DNA of 64,000 nt from Pseudohongiella sp. (GTDB taxonomy: Bacteria > Pseudomonadota > Gammaproteobacteria > Pseudomonadales > Pseudohongiellaceae): NCBI RefSeq assembly GCF_011050365.1, contig NZ_DRFV01000015.1, forward strand, positions 186,001 through 250,000. Reading direction: 5' to 3'. Position 1 is the first letter of the stretch. Every line of letters starts with the position of its first letter. The notes under the pieces were generated by a model. That model saw only the letters and a program-made list of their open reading frames with translations. It did no database searches and had not been told where the DNA came from. A program made the translations under genes and the position numbers. This document shows positions 41,678-51,069 of the stretch, piece after piece.

Positions 41678-42961
41678 TCAGGGAACCGGGTCAGTGATCT
41701 GCAGCTGCAGTCTCACCGGTTCTTCGTCAGTCAATGGCAGTGTGGCTGAGCGCGCCTGGAAGTCTCCTGATTGTACATCGGCAGAGCCACTGAGTGAAAC
41801 CGTCGCTACAACCGTGACTTCCTGAGCTGATGACAGGTTAAACGGTCCCACCGCGTCCGCGTCAGACAGGGTGACAATCGCCGGCAGGTCACCGGCAGTC
41901 AGCACTTTGGCGGCCAACGGCGGCCCGGCAGCCTGCAGGTTGCGGGCAGACACAAATACCCGGGTGTCCGGCGCCAGATCCAGATCAGGATTCAGCGACA
42001 GACTGATCTCCAGTCGCGGGCCATCAGCAAGTGCTGCTGATTCGCCGTTTGCCGCCATCCGCTGCTGAGCTTCCGCGATCATCTCCTGAAGAAATTGCCG
42101 ATCCTCCGCGCGTGGTGACATGCCAAGTAGTTGTTGCCAGTAAGTCAGCGCACCTTGATAGTTCTCGTTGATGAAAGCATCGGCGCCCAGCAGCTGCAGC
42201 ACGGATTGTTCCGCCGGGTTGAGTCGCTGAGTCTGGTCAATGATCGCCTGTACTTCCTGCGTGATTTGTTGCCCCGATGCAATGTAGGCCGCCTGTGCAT
42301 ACTGACCGAGCACAATGGCTCTGTCCTGTGTGTTTTCGATGAGTCCTGCCGCACGTTCAAACGCACGCGCGGCTTCCTGCACCTGGCCCAGACTGATCAG
42401 ATGTCGCGCAAGATAGTACCAGGCCCAACCATTTTCCCTGTCTTCTTCGATAATGGCACCCAGCTCGAATACCAGGTCCCGAAGCTCCTCCGGATCCCCC
42501 TGATTATCACGACTTCGTTCAAATACATCGGCAACCTGCAGGTCACGCTCAAATCCCCACAGGCCATACAGATAAAAAGACACTGGCAATATAAGAACGA
42601 CACAGAGGATGGGAATCAGGCGCGATGGCGTCAACAAAGCCGACGATGTCAGTTTTGCCGCAGACTGCGCTGGCTCGCGACTGGCGGTCGCGGCCTCTTC
42701 GGTTTTGATATCAGCCAACAGGGTGCGCTGCAACTCTGCCTTCAGGGCCTGGTGCTGATCCGCATCCAGCGCGCCCGTCGCCAGCTCCGCATCAAGCTCT
42801 GCCAACCTTTCCTCGAAGATCATCAGATTCGCAGAATCGCGATAATGCTGGCTGGCAGCATCCGCATCGATTCCTTGATGCTGCCGTGCAAACCGGATCA
42901 CCGGCACCGCAACAAACAGTACCGCAAGTAGCATGAGCAGAAAACTGACTATCCAGAACAA
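41678..42961 (-). CDS. ccmI: cytochrome c biogenesis protein CcmI
   Basis: 427 residues. Two N-terminal membrane helices (about 1-22 and 95-115) flank a cytosolic leucine-zipper-like stretch (EERLAELDAEL); the periplasmic part has TPR repeats (GWAWYYLARHLISLGQVQEAARAFERA in part) that hold apocytochrome c, and a C-terminal beta domain (SLSLNPDLDL...). Last gene of the ccm operon, 43 nt after ccmH. Confidence 0.93.
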   Translation of the reverse strand: MFWIVSFLLMLLAVLFVAVPVIRFARQHQGIDADAASQHYRDSANLMIFEERLAELDAELATGALDADQHQALKAELQRTLLADIKTEEAATASREPAQSAAKLTSSALLTPSRLIPILCVVLILPVSFYLYGLWGFERDLQVADVFERSRDNQGDPEELRDLVFELGAIIEEDRENGWAWYYLARHLISLGQVQEAARAFERAAGLIENTQDRAIVLGQYAQAAYIASGQQITQEVQAIIDQTQRLNPAEQSVLQLLGADAFINENYQGALTYWQQLLGMSPRAEDRQFLQEMIAEAQQRMAANGESAALADGPRLEISLSLNPDLDLAPDTRVFVSARNLQAAGPPLAAKVLTAGDLPAIVTLSDADAVGPFNLSSAQEVTVVATVSLSGSADVQSGDFQARSATLPLTDEEPVRLQLQITDPVP

Positions 42962-43004
42962 AATATCACCTTTTTGGCAGTGGGGAGGTTAACAACTTGC
43001 AAGC

Positions 43005-43517
43005 TCAGGCCTGGTCCGAAGCGTCTTGGTTTTTTTGCGCCAGTAATTTCTTCAGGCGCGCTTCTTCGTCTGCGTTCAGTGACTCGCCGGATCCGGGGGA
43101 CTCGGTGCCGCTGCGTCTCATGATGGTAAAGGCAACCCAGATACCAATCAGCAAAAACAGCAGAGGCCCAAACCAAAGCAACAGCGTCTGCATCGTCAGT
43201 CGGGGCCGATACAGAATGAAATCACCGTAGCGGGCCAGCATGAAAGCTTCGATTTCCTGATCGGTTTGCCCTTCCATGATCATGCGATAAATTTCGCGAC
43301 GCAAATCGGCCGCAACGCCGCCGGGGGAACTCGTCAGGTTTGCGTTTTGACACATGGGACAACGAAACTCGTTGGACAGGTCACGAAAGCGCTGTTCCTG
43401 CTCTACTGTTTCAAATTCGTAAACATCAATCGCCGCCTGCGCTTCGTCACTCACCAGTGACACCAGCGTAAGCATCACTATCAAAGCAAAACCGGACACA
43501 ACGCGCATGGGCATCAT
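43005..43517 (-). CDS. ccmH: cytochrome c biogenesis protein CcmH
   Basis: 170 residues. Signal/anchor at the N-terminus, the thiol pair C53-x2-C56 (FRCPMCQNANL), and a C-terminal membrane helix around residues 105-125. It reduces the apocytochrome CxxCH thiols before haem ligation. Short form (E. coli fuses it to the TPR part). Overlaps ccmG by 4 nt. Confidence 0.95.
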   Translation of the reverse strand: MMPMRVVSGFALIVMLTLVSLVSDEAQAAIDVYEFETVEQEQRFRDLSNEFRCPMCQNANLTSSPGGVAADLRREIYRMIMEGQTDQEIEAFMLARYGDFILYRPRLTMQTLLLWFGPLLFLLIGIWVAFTIMRRSGTESPGSGESLNADEEARLKKLLAQKNQDASDQA

Positions 43518-44056
43518 GACCTGGCCTCAGCCTGAACGGCAGCGATCACCGGCATGATTTCATCATCCCAGGCCTGATAGTCAATCACACCGATGTGTTT
43601 GTAGCGGATCACACCCTGAGAATCGACGATAAAGGTTTCCGGTGCGCCGTAAACACCGAGGTCTATGCCATAGCGTCCGGTGTCATCAACGATGCTCAGC
43701 GTGAAAGGATTACCATTGTCATCGAGCCATTCACGTGCGGCGTCGTCAGTGTCTTTGTAATTGACACCGACAATGGGAATGATGCCCTGTTCCCTGGCCG
43801 CCATGAAGATGGGATTCTCCTGCAGGCACGGTAAACAGTAGCTACCCCAGATATTGAGAATAAAGGGCTCATCCGGCAAATCCTCCAGCGAAACCAGTTG
43901 ATCGCCGGTCTCCAGGGCCCTGAGCTCAAATTCGGGTAGCGGTCGGTCCAGCAGCACCGAAGGCAAGGTTCGCGAATCCAGATACAAGCCACGCCACATG
44001 AACACTGCCAGCACCGCAAAACCAATGACAGGTAGATACAGTTTCAGATTTTTCAT
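43514..44056 (-). CDS. ccmG: thiol:disulfide interchange protein CcmG/DsbE
   Basis: 180-residue membrane-anchored thioredoxin. One N-terminal helix, then the active-site C74-x2-C77 in WGSYCLPCLQE and the GVYGAPETFIVD loop with its cis-Pro region. It keeps CcmH reduced, with electrons from DsbD-type proteins. Overlaps ccmF by 4 nt. Confidence 0.96.
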   Translation of the reverse strand: MKNLKLYLPVIGFAVLAVFMWRGLYLDSRTLPSVLLDRPLPEFELRALETGDQLVSLEDLPDEPFILNIWGSYCLPCLQENPIFMAAREQGIIPIVGVNYKDTDDAAREWLDDNGNPFTLSIVDDTGRYGIDLGVYGAPETFIVDSQGVIRYKHIGVIDYQAWDDEIMPVIAAVQAEARS

Positions 44057-46077
44057 GATGTCAGCTCTCCGCCGGAAACTGCGCTCGTCTGGTCCCCGGT
44101 TTTTTGCTTAGAGTCAACACTGACCGCTTCACCACGCCTGACTTTATAGCGACGGTAGCGTTTGTCAGTCACTGCCAGAATGCCGCCCAGGGCAATGAAT
44201 ATGGTTCCGGTCCAGATCCAGCGCACAAACGGCTTGACGTACAGGGTCATGGACCAAGCGCCACCAGCTCGAGGATCGCCCAGAGAAACGAAAAGATCCC
44301 GGAAGAAGCGGCCGTCTATGCCCATGTGTGTCGCCGGTGTTCCGCTGGCCGTGTACAAACGTTTTTGTGCGTACAGGTTGAATAGAAACTCTTCATCTCG
44401 AATCACACTAATCGAGGCTTCATCGGCGATAAAATTCGGCCCCTGATACGGTTCCGTACCATTAAACACAAACGTGTAGTTGCCCAGCTCAGCGCTCTGC
44501 CCGGCCTGCAACAACACGCTGCGCTCGATACTGTAAATGCTGGTAAGGCAAGCCCCGGCCATGGTCATGATAAAACCGAAATGCGCCAGCTGCATGCCCC
44601 AGTAACTCAGTGACAGGCTCTTAAGGCCCGCCAGACGCGTGCTCTTGTTGCCGGACTTGGTCCAAAGATCACTGGCCATGGCAAAGGTCACCCATAGCGC
44701 CAACACCGCTGTGCCGATAGCTGCGATCGGTACTTCAAGCGTCAGCACCACCGGTATCGCAACCCCGAGCACCACCGCGGCAATAGCCACCCTGGTCAGT
44801 TGTTGGCGCAGATAGGTAGCGGATGTCTTCTTCCAGCGACTGATTGGCCCTATTGCCATCAGCACCACCAGGATGCCCATCAATGGCACAAAAATGGTAT
44901 TAAAATAAGGCGGTCCGACTGAAATCAGATCACCGCCGGAGATGGCCTGATAAACCATCGGATACAGCGTGCCCAGCAATATCGCGGCACTGGCCACTAC
45001 CAGAATCATGTTGTTGGCAAGCAGGAATACTTCTCTTGACCAGGAACCAAACCCGAACTCACTTTTTAAAGCCGGCGCCCGTATTGCGTACAACACCAGC
45101 GAGCCGCCGATAATAAGGCCCAGGAAACCCAGAATATAAACACCCCGGGTAGGATCAGTGGCAAATGCGTGCACCGAGGTCAGCAAACCGGAACGGGTAA
45201 TGAAGGTGCCGAGCAAACTGGATGCGAAGGCCATGATCGCCAGCAGCACCGTCCAGCTTTTGAACACGCCACGTTTCTCGGTGGCAGCCAGGGAGTGAAT
45301 CAAGGCGGCGCCGAGCAACCAGGTAATCAGCGGTGGATTTTCCACCGGGTCCCAGGCCCACCAGCCGCCCCAGCCCAATTCGTAATAAGCCCACCAGGAA
45401 CCCAGCGACAGGCCCAGGGTCAGGATTGCCCAGGCGGCATTTGCCCATGGACGACACCAGCGTGCCCAAGCCGCATCCAGCCGGCCACTGATCAACGCTG
45501 CGATGGCAAAAGCGAATACTACGGAGAACCCGACATAGCCCATGTACAGCGAGGGCGGATGAATAATGAAGGCAAAATCCTGCAATGCCGCGTTCAAATC
45601 CGCGCCATCGGCTGGCGGCAATGGCAATACCCGATCGAACGGGTTGGATGTTGCCAGCATGAACAACGTGTAGCCGACACAGATCAAACCCATAATCGCC
45701 AACACCCTGGCGACGAAATTATCCGGCATGGCCTTGCTGAATACCGTTACCGCCAACATCCAGCCAGACAGCATCCAGGTCCAGAACAGGAACGAGCCTT
45801 CGTGGCCGCCCCAGACGGCAGTCATTTTGTATTGAATGGGCAGTGCCGAATTGGAGTGGTTGGCGACAAAGGCCACCGAAAAATCATCCGTCACAAAGCT
45901 GTAACCCAGTATCAGCAGGCTGATACTCAGAAACACAAAAATACCGGCGGTGAGCGGACGCGCCAGTCTCATCCACAACAGGTTGTCCCGGGCCGCCCCT
46001 ATCATGGGTATTACACCCAGTAAGATGCTGAGGCCAAAAGCCAGAATTAGCGAAAAATTACCCAGTTCGGGGATCAT
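44053..46077 (-). CDS. ccmF: haem lyase CcmF
   Basis: 674-residue polytopic membrane protein with about 15 helices. The WWD domain (GWGGWWAWDPVEN) binds holo-CcmE haem, and a large periplasmic loop lies before the last helix. With CcmH/CcmI it attaches haem to apocytochrome c. Overlaps ccmE by 4 nt. A cytosolic tail ends in a polar stretch. Confidence 0.97.
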   Translation of the reverse strand: MIPELGNFSLILAFGLSILLGVIPMIGAARDNLLWMRLARPLTAGIFVFLSISLLILGYSFVTDDFSVAFVANHSNSALPIQYKMTAVWGGHEGSFLFWTWMLSGWMLAVTVFSKAMPDNFVARVLAIMGLICVGYTLFMLATSNPFDRVLPLPPADGADLNAALQDFAFIIHPPSLYMGYVGFSVVFAFAIAALISGRLDAAWARWCRPWANAAWAILTLGLSLGSWWAYYELGWGGWWAWDPVENPPLITWLLGAALIHSLAATEKRGVFKSWTVLLAIMAFASSLLGTFITRSGLLTSVHAFATDPTRGVYILGFLGLIIGGSLVLYAIRAPALKSEFGFGSWSREVFLLANNMILVVASAAILLGTLYPMVYQAISGGDLISVGPPYFNTIFVPLMGILVVLMAIGPISRWKKTSATYLRQQLTRVAIAAVVLGVAIPVVLTLEVPIAAIGTAVLALWVTFAMASDLWTKSGNKSTRLAGLKSLSLSYWGMQLAHFGFIMTMAGACLTSIYSIERSVLLQAGQSAELGNYTFVFNGTEPYQGPNFIADEASISVIRDEEFLFNLYAQKRLYTASGTPATHMGIDGRFFRDLFVSLGDPRAGGAWSMTLYVKPFVRWIWTGTIFIALGGILAVTDKRYRRYKVRRGEAVSVDSKQKTGDQTSAVSGGELTS

Positions 46078-46556
46078 TGGTAATTTCCTTGGCTCTGCCC
46101 TTGTTCTTGAATCTGGCCCATTACACGCTGTCGCTCGGCCGCATCCATCGCGGCTTTTACTTCTACGGACATGTAATTTTCATCATGCTTGGCCAGTACT
46201 CTCGAAGCAACAAATTGTCCCTCTGGGGTCATACTGCCCTCAGCAACAATACCCTGCCCTTCGCGAAACAGGTCGGGAAGGATGCCGCTATACTGCACAT
46301 CGACATCATGGGCATAATCCGTCGTGATAAAGTTAACCTGCAGCTGCTCTTCGCTGTGCTTCACCGAGCCTTCCTTGACCATGCCACCTACACGAATACG
46401 TTGCCCCGGTGTCACCTCTCCGGCAGCGACCTGCGTTGGTGTATAAAACAGGTCGATATTCGAACTCAGGGCGTACAGAGACAAACCGATGGCCACACTA
46501 AGGCCGGCAGCGATGAATAGGATGATGCCAAGCGTCTTCTTGCGATGCGATTTCAT
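46074..46556 (-). CDS. ccmE: haem chaperone CcmE
   Basis: 160 residues. N-terminal anchor at about 9-30 and an OB-fold periplasmic domain. The covalent haem His is H124 in VLAKHDENYM with Tyr128 as axial ligand, matching E. coli H130/Y134. The tail is Gln-rich. Overlaps ccmD by 4 nt. Confidence 0.96.
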   Translation of the reverse strand: MKSHRKKTLGIILFIAAGLSVAIGLSLYALSSNIDLFYTPTQVAAGEVTPGQRIRVGGMVKEGSVKHSEEQLQVNFITTDYAHDVDVQYSGILPDLFREGQGIVAEGSMTPEGQFVASRVLAKHDENYMSVEVKAAMDAAERQRVMGQIQEQGQSQGNYQ

Positions 46557-46786
46557 TCTGCACTCCTGTTGTTCAGACCTTGCCGACTGGCGGCCTGAGT
46601 GGCCAGCTCGGCATCGCGGGCGACACGACGCTTCTGTTGGCGAATGAACTGTTTACGCTGCACGCCCGGCAATATCAGATTGTAACCGACGAATAATACA
46701 AACAGCAGATAAACAACCCACACATGGAAGCTGTAGGTCCCCATCTGGACAAATTCGCTCAAGCTGGAAAACTGCAATGTTGGCAT
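46553..46786 (-). CDS. ccmD: haem exporter protein CcmD
   Basis: 77-residue small membrane protein: one helix (VWVVYLLFVLFVGYNLILP) followed by a basic cytosolic tail. CcmD helps release holo-CcmE from the CcmABC complex. 60 nt after ccmC. Confidence 0.92.
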   Translation of the reverse strand: MPTLQFSSLSEFVQMGTYSFHVWVVYLLFVLFVGYNLILPGVQRKQFIRQQKRRVARDAELATQAASRQGLNNRSAE

Positions 46787-46846
46787 GGTGTTACTGACTC
46801 CCCGGATACGGCATGGTTAACGTGTCAATAGCGTGTGGCCTGCACA

Positions 46847-47593
46847 TCAGGACTGGCTTCGTGTGATCAAGTCGGTCACCCATTGCGACCGGCGTTCACG
46901 TATCAGAATTTCATTACGGGTCCGTAATATCAACGAAATGATAAACAACAGATACACCGCGCCAATCATAATCAAAAGCGGCACCCAGACTTCCGGCGGA
47001 TTGGGCGCTGCGGAATCAAACGAGATACTGCTCGCCGGCTGATGGAGAGTGTTCCACCACTCCACTGAATACTTGATGATGGGCACGTTAATGGCACCCA
47101 CAATTGCCAGTACCGCGCAGGCTTTGGCCGCTGCGTCCGTACTTTCAATGGCAGAGCGCAGTGCGATGACACCGACAAACAGAAAGAACTGTATCAGCAT
47201 CGATGTTAACCGTGCATCCCAGGCCCACCAGGTACCCCAGATAGGCTGCCCCCAGATGGCACCAGTGGCCAACGCCAACCCGGTAAACCATAATCCGATC
47301 GGCGCTACGCACTTGGCAACCATATCAGCCAGCTTCATTTTCCAGACCAGCGTGATGGCCCCGGCAACGGCCATCAGGGGGAAACAGGCCAGCGAGATAC
47401 TTGCCACGGGCACGTGCACATACATGATCCGGATAGTGTGCCCCTGCTGGTAGTCTTCCGGGACAAACAACAGCGCCCAGGTCAGCCCCACCAACATCAA
47501 CAGGGTCATGGCGGCATACAGCCACGGCAACCATTTACCAGACAGTTCGTAGAACCAGCGTGGCGAGCCCAATTTCGCAAACCATACCCACAT
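46847..47593 (-). CDS. ccmC: haem exporter permease CcmC
   Basis: 248 residues, six membrane helices. The WWD motif is WGTWWAWDARLTS, flanked by the two conserved His. It hands haem to CcmE in the periplasm. It follows ccmB after a 118-nt gap in which I see no promoter or terminator that I would defend. Confidence 0.97.
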   Translation of the reverse strand: MWVWFAKLGSPRWFYELSGKWLPWLYAAMTLLMLVGLTWALLFVPEDYQQGHTIRIMYVHVPVASISLACFPLMAVAGAITLVWKMKLADMVAKCVAPIGLWFTGLALATGAIWGQPIWGTWWAWDARLTSMLIQFFLFVGVIALRSAIESTDAAAKACAVLAIVGAINVPIIKYSVEWWNTLHQPASSISFDSAAPNPPEVWVPLLIMIGAVYLLFIISLILRTRNEILIRERRSQWVTDLITRSQS

Positions 47594-47711
47594 AGTTGAT
47601 TTTTTCCTTGTCGTAGGCCAACCCTAAGCCACTGATAATCAGACTGTAACATGACATCAAAGACACCCCTGTTACGCTTTGTAACACCGCATCAAACAGC
47701 AACTTCGCGGG

Positions 47712-48410
47712 TTAGCTGACACTGATACGCAAGGCCGCAGCGGAGGCCAGCGGCGCGATACTCAATGCCACTGCCAGCATAGCGCCCAGCAAAGCAAAAT
47801 GGCTGCCCACCGGTAAGCCAAACATGACATCGGTGACGGCTTTGGCGCCGATTATAAGCACCGGCATCGTTAACGGCAAAACAATCACCGCCAGTATCAA
47901 CCCCCGGCTGCCCAGCCCCACTGTCAGCGCAACCCCGATCGACCCGAACAGACTCAGTACCGGGGTTCCTATGAGCAGGGTCAGCACCAGCGTCCAGTAT
48001 GCTTCCGTGGGCAAATACAGCATATACGCCAGCAACGGCGACAACACCACAACCGGTAAGCCACTTATCAGCCAATGGGCAATATTCTTCGCCAGTACCA
48101 GGAAAAATAGCGGTTGCGGTGACAATAACAACTGCTCCAGTGAGCCATCCTCATAGTCGGCGCGATACAGGTTATCCAGTGACAGCATTGATGCCAGCAG
48201 CGCCGACACCCACACCACACCCGCCGCTATCCGTGTCAGCTCCGCCGGATCAGGGCTGACGCCGAGAGGAAACAAAGTCACCACAATCAGGAAAAACATA
48301 ATGGGGTTGAGCAAGTCATTGCGGCGCTTGAAAGCAACCAGCAGATCACGTCTCAGCGTAGCAAGAAAAGCCCCCCAGGTACTGACTTCAGGTGTGGACA
48401 CCGTATTCAT
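47712..48410 (-). CDS. ccmB: haem exporter permease CcmB
   Basis: 232 residues, six membrane helices, partner of the CcmA ATPase. Family signature LLNPIMFFLIVVTLFPLGVSPDP in part (ppLFPLGVSPD) and the FED-like loop ADYEDGSLEQLLLSP. Overlaps ccmA by 4 nt. Confidence 0.96.
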   Translation of the reverse strand: MNTVSTPEVSTWGAFLATLRRDLLVAFKRRNDLLNPIMFFLIVVTLFPLGVSPDPAELTRIAAGVVWVSALLASMLSLDNLYRADYEDGSLEQLLLSPQPLFFLVLAKNIAHWLISGLPVVVLSPLLAYMLYLPTEAYWTLVLTLLIGTPVLSLFGSIGVALTVGLGSRGLILAVIVLPLTMPVLIIGAKAVTDVMFGLPVGSHFALLGAMLAVALSIAPLASAAALRISVS

Positions 48411-49093
48411 AGTGGTTGCTCCACGCCATCAAGATTCAGACGTTCTACCGCACACGGTACGTTAAGCCGATGGTGCGTCGTCACCAGTGCCGAGCCACCC
48501 TCCGCGATATGCTCGCCCAGCAGGAGCTCCAACTCGCGAACACCGTACACGTCCAGTGTGGTGAACGGTTCATCAAGTATCCAAAGTCTGGCAGGACTTA
48601 TCAACAATCGCGCCAGCGACACACGTTGATTCTGACCGGCGGACAGGTTTCGACACGGGATGTCCTCATAGGCTTTGAGTCCCACCCGGGCCAGCGCCGC
48701 GTCAATGCGGTGATCATCGACCGGCGTGTGCAGAGAAGCACTCCAGCGCAGGTTTTCACGGGGTGTCAGGATACGGTTTACGCCGACCCGATGTCCGATA
48801 TAAAGCAGGGAGGCAAGAAAAGCTTCGCGTTGCTCCCGGACCGGGATGCCACACCAGAGAATATCGCCTTCGTAACTATCGTTGAGGCCACAGATAATGC
48901 GTAACAAGGTGGTTTTGCCGCTACCGTTACTCCCCAGCACCTGTATCAGTTGCCCGGCGCTGACAGAAAAACTCAGCCCGGAAAACAGTATCCGTTCGTC
49001 GCGCTCGCAAAACAACGAATGTACCTGTAACAGGGAATCTGCTGCCGGTGTGGCGTCGGTCGTGGACGAAATCGGGGTGTGATCAGGAGTCAT
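48407..49093 (-). CDS. ccmA: haem exporter ATPase CcmA
   Basis: 228-residue ABC ATPase: Walker A GSNGSGKTTLL, signature LSAGQNQRVSLARLL, Walker B LWILDEPF. ATP use drives release of haem-loaded CcmE. First gene of the ccm operon; the DUF2802 gene of the che block lies 93 nt upstream-strand-wise, on the same strand, with a -10-like box between. Confidence 0.96.
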   Translation of the reverse strand: MTPDHTPISSTTDATPAADSLLQVHSLFCERDERILFSGLSFSVSAGQLIQVLGSNGSGKTTLLRIICGLNDSYEGDILWCGIPVREQREAFLASLLYIGHRVGVNRILTPRENLRWSASLHTPVDDHRIDAALARVGLKAYEDIPCRNLSAGQNQRVSLARLLISPARLWILDEPFTTLDVYGVRELELLLGEHIAEGGSALVTTHHRLNVPCAVERLNLDGVEQPL

Positions 49094-49141
49094 AATACGA
49101 ATAATACGGCTATAAGCTTCGGCGGCTGGAAAAGAGCGCCG

Positions 49142-49147
49142 ATTATA
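49142..49147 (-). promoter_or_regulatory. -10 element before ccmA
   Basis: Perfect TATAAT on the minus strand about 48 nt before the ccmA start; the -35 region (AAGATT-like) is poor. It could give the ccm genes a transcript separate from the che operon. Confidence 0.4.
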
Positions 49148-49186
49148 ACCGCAAAATGACAGGAAATCTTGTTGTCGGGGACGCTA

Positions 49187-49603
49187 TCAGGCAGGCCTGC
49201 CGACGCCCCGGACCGCCATCAGCGACACCAGTTTAGCCTCCGCCTGCGACAGTCCGCAGGTTTTAACCAGATCTTCAGGCGTTGCGCCCATCTGAATCAG
49301 CTTGCTGGCCTGATCATAGGTCAGGCTGCCGGCGTCTTTGTTCTCCAGTTCCTGCTGTCGGCGCGAGGTCAGAGTCACCCGCTGCTCAAGTGCCTGCAGG
49401 CTGCCGCCCAACTTGAGAACAGCACCACTGTTGGCGCGTAGCAGCGCTTCCTGGCGCGCCGAATCTTCATCAAGCGCCTTGTGCAGACCACTGATTTTAC
49501 GAGTATTAATGATCTGTAAAACGCCCAGAGCCAGGGTAAGCATCAGGGTCAGACCCAGCAGCAGCACCAGCATTATCGGCGAGCTCATTATCATCAACAT
49601 CAT
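49187..49603 (-). CDS. DUF2802-domain protein
   Basis: 138 residues. One N-terminal membrane helix, a coiled coil (about 35-90: ISGLHKALDEDSARQEALL, LQALEQRVTLTSRRQQEL in parts), then the C-terminal helix-turn-helix-like DUF2802 part (SLTYDQASKLIQMGATPEDLVKTCGLSQAEAKL in part). Function unknown; the gene is conserved between cheW and ccmA in pseudomonads, so a role in polar chemosensory or flagellar function is plausible. The true start may be the third Met of the run. Confidence 0.85.
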   Translation of the reverse strand: MMLMIMSSPIMLVLLLGLTLMLTLALGVLQIINTRKISGLHKALDEDSARQEALLRANSGAVLKLGGSLQALEQRVTLTSRRQQELENKDAGSLTYDQASKLIQMGATPEDLVKTCGLSQAEAKLVSLMAVRGVGRPA

Positions 49604-49626
49604 CAGACTCCCGGCAGGGTTTACAA

Positions 49627-50100
49627 TTAATGGTCGAGCTCAGCCAGTTCTTCTTCAGTCAGCAATTTGTCCAGTTCAACCAGAATCAGTAGCTGGTCAT
49701 CCCGGTGACAAACGCCCTGAATGAAACGGGCCGATTCATCCTTATTCACTTGTGGCGGCGTCTCGATTTCCGAACGCTTCAGATACACAACTTCGGCAAC
49801 ACTATCGACTACGATACCGACAATATGCTGACCAATTTCTATGATCACAATACGGGTATTGTCATCGGGGTCGCGATCCGGCAAGCCGAATCGGCAACGA
49901 GTATTGATCACTGAAATCACAGTACCGCGGATATTGATGATACCCATGACGTAGCCAGGCGCACCTGGTACCGGCGCAATATCCTGAAACTTAAGGACTT
50001 CCTTGACGACCATGACGTCTACACCGTAGGTCTCATTCTCCAGCTGGAATGTCACCCACTGCAGTACCTGATCGTTTTCCTGTTTTTTTACCTCAGCCAT
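49627..50100 (-). CDS. cheW: chemotaxis coupling protein CheW
   Basis: 157 residues. A full CheW SH3-like double barrel (LQWVTFQLENETYGVDVMVVKEVLKFQ in part; GIINIRGTVISVINTR; GIVVDSVAEVV). It joins CheA to the receptors. The C-terminal acidic tail (LDKLLTEEELAELDH) is usual for this polar form. 150 nt after parP. Confidence 0.96.
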   Translation of the reverse strand: MAEVKKQENDQVLQWVTFQLENETYGVDVMVVKEVLKFQDIAPVPGAPGYVMGIINIRGTVISVINTRCRFGLPDRDPDDNTRIVIIEIGQHIVGIVVDSVAEVVYLKRSEIETPPQVNKDESARFIQGVCHRDDQLLILVELDKLLTEEELAELDH

Positions 50101-50250
50101 GGGCTTCCTCGAAGGTTCGTGTCAATTTTTAAAGCGTCAATTTTCCAGCATTTAAGAAGACAAAACAGGCATCTGTTTAACAAGATGCAGGTTCTGTGCC
50201 ACCATTTAACCCAAAACATTGCCCGTGTCGGGCCGCCGGTCTGACCTGGT

Positions 50251-51069
50251 TTATTGCCCTTGTTTGGCCAGATCAGCCTTGACCTGTTTTGCCGTGTCAC
50301 TGTCGTTCAGCATGGCTATCAGCACATCGACATCCAGCAGCGCGCACAAATGCTCCAGCACCGTACCGGCTAACCAGGGGCGCTTGCCCAGGGTTTTGCG
50401 CCAGCGAATATCAGCAGGCTGCAAATGCACAGACTGGTCTGCATTGTTAACCGCAAGCGCCCAGTGACTGTCGCCAAGCACCACAAGGCTATGGTAATCA
50501 ATAACCTGGTCCTGCCCGATACGCTCGGGCATGACGAATCTTGCCGTGTCGACTACCCGTATGGTTCGGCCATTCCAGCGGATAAGCCCCATGAACCAGT
50601 CTGCCTGTGCGGCCATCGGCTGCAATTTGTCAGCCAGCGGCATGATGCCACCCAGCTCGTGCAATGGCGCCGCCAGCTTCAAACCCATGACGTCAAACAG
50701 CAAACTGGCAAAAGCTTTGTCGGCCCAGGGCGCCGTTTCCCTGACCTGTTCAGACGCAGCAGACGCGATTGCAATTTCCGGCTCTGCGGCCGGGGTGTCG
50801 ATAACATCAGCGACCAGCGTCTCCATATCCGGGATGTCCGGCACTGCAGCCTGCTGCAGGATGGGCGCGGCGGCCAGGGTAGCAGGCGGTTCACAAACCG
50901 GGTCATCAGCCCACGTCGTTGTCTGCGCGGATTCTCGCTCCGGATCAGGTTCCGGTTCGACCACATCGTCAGGCAGGACGTTGCGCAGCAATACGTCCAG
51001 ATAATCCTGCACCACGCCATGTGATGCTGTCGCCTGGGTGGTTCGCGCTGATGTCTGTCCATTAACCAT
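50251..51069 (-). CDS. parP: ParP-like chemotaxis array protein with CheW-like domain
   Basis: 272 residues. Residues about 1-125 are Pro/Glu-rich, low-complexity and probably unstructured, apart from a short N-terminal helix (VVQDYLDVLLRNVLPDDVVEPEP in part). Residues about 130-265 form a CheW-like domain (FASLLFDVMGLKLAAPLHELGGIMPL in part). Vibrio and Pseudomonas ParP has this design and links ParC to CheA at the pole. Start overlaps the parC stop by 8 nt. Confidence 0.85.
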   Translation of the reverse strand: MVNGQTSARTTQATASHGVVQDYLDVLLRNVLPDDVVEPEPDPERESAQTTTWADDPVCEPPATLAAAPILQQAAVPDIPDMETLVADVIDTPAAEPEIAIASAASEQVRETAPWADKAFASLLFDVMGLKLAAPLHELGGIMPLADKLQPMAAQADWFMGLIRWNGRTIRVVDTARFVMPERIGQDQVIDYHSLVVLGDSHWALAVNNADQSVHLQPADIRWRKTLGKRPWLAGTVLEHLCALLDVDVLIAMLNDSDTAKQVKADLAKQGQ